Source: Bolinopsis microptera (Eukaryota > Ctenophora > Tentaculata > Lobata > Bolinopsidae). From it: 64,000 nucleotides of DNA. Positions 61,501-64,000 of the stretch are shown here, one piece after another. A program made the translations under genes and the position numbers. Below the pieces are notes generated by a model. It was not told the DNA's origin and ran no database searches. It saw nothing but the letters and a program-made list of their open reading frames with translations. Numbering within the stretch: position 1 is the first letter of the stretch; each line of letters opens with the position of its first letter. The stretch spans positions 9,630,453 through 9,694,452 of the forward strand of contig NC_087084.1 of the NCBI RefSeq assembly GCF_026151205.1, given 5' to 3'.

Positions 61501-64000
61501 GACATTATTTGACAGTTTCAGAAGCATCATATTATTGCGGTTCATGTCATGATATGGTGGTATATTTCAACCGGTTATCTACCAGAAGTTAACTATGTAG
61601 AGTAGCTTTTCAGTTTTCGTATCATTAGAACAGTGGGTGAGCGTTTTGTCATTTAGAAAATATCTGGTATTTTCCAAGCCTAGTGCCAATTTAGATCAAG
61701 TGAAGCTTTTTAAGAAGCGATCATTTTTGGTAGAAAGCATAGCGGATTAGTACTACTAGGTAGCAGGGGTCATCTAATTGAGATGTGACTTACGCCTCGA
61801 GTTGTTTTGCTTCTTACGGACATTCTGAACCGCTAGAAATAAAGACAAATACAAATATAGAACCACTAGAAATAAAGACAAATACAAATATAGAAGTACC
61901 ACTCTAACAATCATGCTGTAAATATTTTGATTAAGTAGGATTGTTCTCGTACTCTGAAAGAGAAGAAATACATACAATTGAAATGAAACGATGCTCAAAT
62001 GCACAAACATGGTGATTCAAACAGAGTACCAACAATAACAAGAACGTGCCAACAACATTGAGTAAATCTTACCCCTCTGTCGAGCTTTTCTTTCTTTCTC
62101 TTTTCTTGCAAGAGTCTGTAACCACCAGTACTGGTCCTCAACTCATTGTACAGTCGAGTAAGATGTGCTTGGGTAACAAACTGGAAATGTAACAGTGAAC
62201 ATCTCTTCAATAATAAGCACTCAATATATATATATATTCAGTATTTGATTGATTTATGATTGCTGAGGTAAGGTGCTTATCGCTTAAGTTTACTTTCAAT
62301 TTAAAATTACATAATGACTCGAAGAGCTAATTGATGAAACCTTTTTATGTTTAAAAAGTCATAGTTTTATCAGATACTTACCTCTCTGACATTAGCTCCG
62401 TAGTCTATGAGCAGTTTAACAAACTCAGTGCGCTGTTTGATGATCGAGAAAAGAAGGAGACTGTTCAACTCTTCTGTCTGTAGGAGTAATGATTTGTAGT
62501 TATATTATTGTTACAGTCCTATAATACCTAAGATACTTATTTAATTTATCAAAAACCTTAACAAGTTAAAACTTAACGCTTAAAACTCATCCTTCTAAAG
62601 TTGTGCCTTGAGAAGTCTTCATCATCAATCGTTGTCAAGAAGGGAACCAGCACTGTGAATTATTGTGAACTCAAAGAAAACTTGTTCTCCGCTAAAAATA
62701 AAGACAGAAACTCACCGAGAACTTGTTCTCCGCTAGAAATAAAGACAAAAACTCACCGAGAACTTGTACTCCTTCCTCGCGAAGATGAACTCTCTAGCGA
62801 CCCTTGCGTGACCCCACGTGATAGCAAGTCTCATCTGTCTCATCCTGGTGGCCCCTCCCGCTGAGCTCTGCATCAGTGAGGAGAGGATGTAGAAGTCCAG
62901 AGGTTCAGGGTTGTAGATACTGAATACTGTCACCTGTTCAGAGGGTAAACGAGATTGTTATTAAATACTGTCACCTGTTCACTGTTCAGAGGGTAAAAGA
63001 GATTGTTAACTTATAGTTTTCATTTAGAAGTGGTATGGGAAGAAAGCCTTCATTTCATGTAGCTTGGTTGTCTTAATTGTTGGTGAATTATTGATGACAG
63101 CTTTTTATGATCATATTTATTGTTTATAAACAATGTTAAGGTTTCAAACGATGTGAAGCATTTCCAGGACATTATTCGCATTGCAGATCAAATAGAGAAA
63201 TAGGGAACATGATGCAGTTACTCTTATAGAACTTGTAATCGATTGTCCGGTACTTACAGTTTTACGATAAGAAGATATCTCCATTACAGCATTTATCATC
63301 TTCTCCACAATTCCTTGAGCTCTGTATTTTGCGAAATCTTTATCAATCAGTTTTATCATTTCTTGTTTGCATGACTCTGTTAACACACGCTCTTGTATCA
63401 TCTCACTGAAATATTGATAAAACTACTTATAAAAATACAAATATACTTTATTTATTGAGTATTATTATGTGGTGAGATGGAAGTGCTTCAACCAGTCCAC
63501 ACCGTGGCTCCAAAATATGAAGGACTTATTTTAATTATAAATGAAAAGCTCGAATATACTTAAATTTGTGGATGCACTACTTTGATTATTAAATTCATTA
63601 TTAAATCTCACTGTATAGATCAAGATTTATAACGTACCCGTCTTCATTTTCTCGCTCAACTTCAATACTGTGTTCGAATCCATAGCAGAGAATGTCACTA
63701 GCTCGGCCACTGCCTTTCAGTACAACTAACGTTTTACCTGGATTTGAGGCAGTAATGTTAATGGAGTAAATTTAATAGTTAATTTGCTGATAAAATTAAT
63801 AATTTGTTGAATGGTTGTTACATCTTTAACGCAGCTTCCATGATTATTTCATTTGCAGATTCGAACTGTGGCAATACATATAACTGAATAGTTTTATATT
63901 ATTTTAAAATAAAAATTGGTAACGCCAAAACTTTTCCATAAATCTATTCTCACCTTTTCGTAGCGTGCTGACTGCTTGATCGAGACTTTGCATTCCACCC
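49541..64000 (-). CDS. TRPM2-like cation channel with C-terminal NUDT9-like domain (29 exons seen, 5' end outside the window)
   Basis: Exons in transcript order: 64000-63954, 63737-63638, 63405-63258, 62933-62757, 62477-62382, 62180-62073, 61040-60927, 60830-60634, 57970-57876, 57609-57476, 57163-57081, 56892-56771, 56609-56446, 55899-55764, 55583-55532, 54626-54470, 54275-54119, 53775-53678, 53388-53268, 53017-52853, 52574-52445, 52284-52100, 51701-51584, 51205-51119, 50939-50853, 50548-50443, 50317-50165, 50043-49945, 49681-49541. All phases agree; about 1,191 codons. The order is TRPM N-terminal homology region ([26 protein letters not shown]), six membrane segments, pore YLNVFGDI, a loop with two Cys and NGNTTC, the S6 segment, TRP helix [10 protein letters not shown], then a NUDT9-like domain ([35 protein letters not shown]). 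TRPM2 is a Ca2+-permeable channel gated by ADP-ribose and Ca2+. ExxQ in S2 and NxxD in S3, the Ca2+-site pattern, are kept. The Nudix catalytic box is not recognisable. Confidence 0.95.
50594..50763 (+). repeat. 7-bp tandem repeat in a TRPM2-like gene intron
   Basis: About 24 units: first TCTATTA, then TCTATAA. It lies in the intron between exons 50548-50443 and 50939-50853. Confidence 0.95.
53776..53863 (+). repeat. 22-bp minisatellite carrying the splice acceptor of the pore-loop exon
   Basis: Four units of CTGATTCAAATTCAGTTATGTY immediately 5' (minus strand) of exon 53678-53775. On the minus strand each unit ends in AATCAG or a one-base variant, so the acceptor AG is repeated three to four times. 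Only the copy at the exon edge gives the pore loop in phase. Confidence 0.88.
54660..55420 (-). mobile_element. Truncated LINE-type retrotransposon fragment (post-RT and RNase H region)
   Basis: In the intron between exons 55532-55583 and 54470-54626. The minus-strand translation gives [17 protein letters not shown], a post-RT motif of LINEs, then [33 protein letters not shown] and [12 protein letters not shown], which are RNase H motifs. The first catalytic Asp and the YQTE Glu are visible. The pieces lie in different frames with stop codons, so it is dead. RNase H after RT fits I-like or related LINE clades. It ends within about 50 bp of the acceptor of exon 54470-54626. Confidence 0.75.
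56302..56460 (+). repeat. 43-bp minisatellite carrying the splice donor of the S1-S2 exon
   Basis: Unit starts at 56302, 56345, 56388 and 56431 (exact 43-bp period). Each unit contains the exon end plus donor (minus strand CAG|GTTTGC). The first donor met in transcription, after 56446, gives the frame that joins to the next exon; using a later one would add 43 bases and shift the frame. Confidence 0.9.
57168..57235 (+). repeat. 10-bp GTTAATTTTT tandem repeat
   Basis: About six units just upstream (minus strand) of exon 57163-57081, so it lies next to the acceptor polypyrimidine tract. Confidence 0.85.
57971..60633. other. Largest TRPM2-like gene intron, with a long interrupted palindrome
   Basis: About 2.66 kb without exons. 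It holds inverted arms at about 58671-58808 and 58845-58958, centred near 58828. The outer part of the left arm matches again at about 59185-59220, so the right arm is interrupted by about 230 bp. That insert includes the motif GAAGATGGCGTTGACGCCGAAA, of a type found near the ends of various animal retroelements. ORFs at 59110-59538 have no support. Confidence 0.6.
62690..63000 (+). repeat. Tandem duplications at both edges of TRPM2-like exon 62757-62933
   Basis: On the 3' side, a 41-bp unit (ACTCACCGAGAACTTGTTCT plus CCGCTAGAAATAAAGACAAA) repeats about two and a half times and copies the donor. On the 5' side, about 42 bp containing the exon start and acceptor (CTGTCACCTGTTCAGAGGGTAAA) occurs twice. 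Both copies nearest the exon give the correct frame. Confidence 0.8.

Overview
The window is AT-rich animal nuclear DNA. Genes are split by many short GT-AG introns, and the spaces between and inside genes are packed with minisatellites, MITEs and a 2-kb interspersed repeat. The gene content (matrix metalloproteinase, thioredoxin, tandem-pentraxin protein, SLC22 transporter, TRPM2-type channel with a C-terminal NUDT9-like domain) fits an early-branching metazoan such as a cnidarian. The species cannot be fixed from the sequence alone.

Layout: 1-6.2 kb is gene-free, with a hAT-type MITE and repeat copy 1. At 6.2-14.8 kb (+) is a complete 17-exon secreted matrix metalloproteinase; intron 6 carries repeat copy 2 and intron 5 holds an antisense ORF. 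At 15.5-21.6 kb (-) is a seven-exon gene for a Ser/Asp/Glu-rich protein I do not recognise, with repeat copy 3 in one intron; two possible upstream exons lie at 29.0 and 31.2 kb. From 21.6 to 31.9 kb is mostly non-coding, including a 1-kb 22-bp minisatellite. At 31.9-33.6 kb (+) is a three-exon thioredoxin with a MITE in intron 1. At 37.1-38.75 kb (+) is an intronless secreted protein with two pentraxin domains, behind a duplicated core promoter. At 40.7-44.9 kb is repeat copy 4, interrupted by a 490-bp tandem array with an inverted end. At 45.0-47.3 kb (+) is a four-exon SLC22-type transporter. From 49.5 kb to the right edge (-) are the last 29 exons of a TRPM2-like channel.

Gene models were made by reading splice sites and checking that intron phase and reading frame agree across every junction. 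The MMP, thioredoxin, SLC22 and TRPM2 models hold an open frame over all joined exons. Apart from co-location I see no sign that these genes form one pathway.

Most notable: (1) the TRPM2-like protein keeps its putative Ca2+-site residues, a recognisable pore and the NUDT9-like fold signatures, but its Nudix catalytic box looks eroded; (2) several exon boundaries of that gene lie inside tandem repeats that multiply the splice donor or acceptor; (3) two repeat copies carry a GC-rich pair of perfect hairpins with GAA loops; (4) a 490-bp array ends in an inverted copy; (5) a 133-bp element at 39.0 kb has nested and crossing perfect stems.
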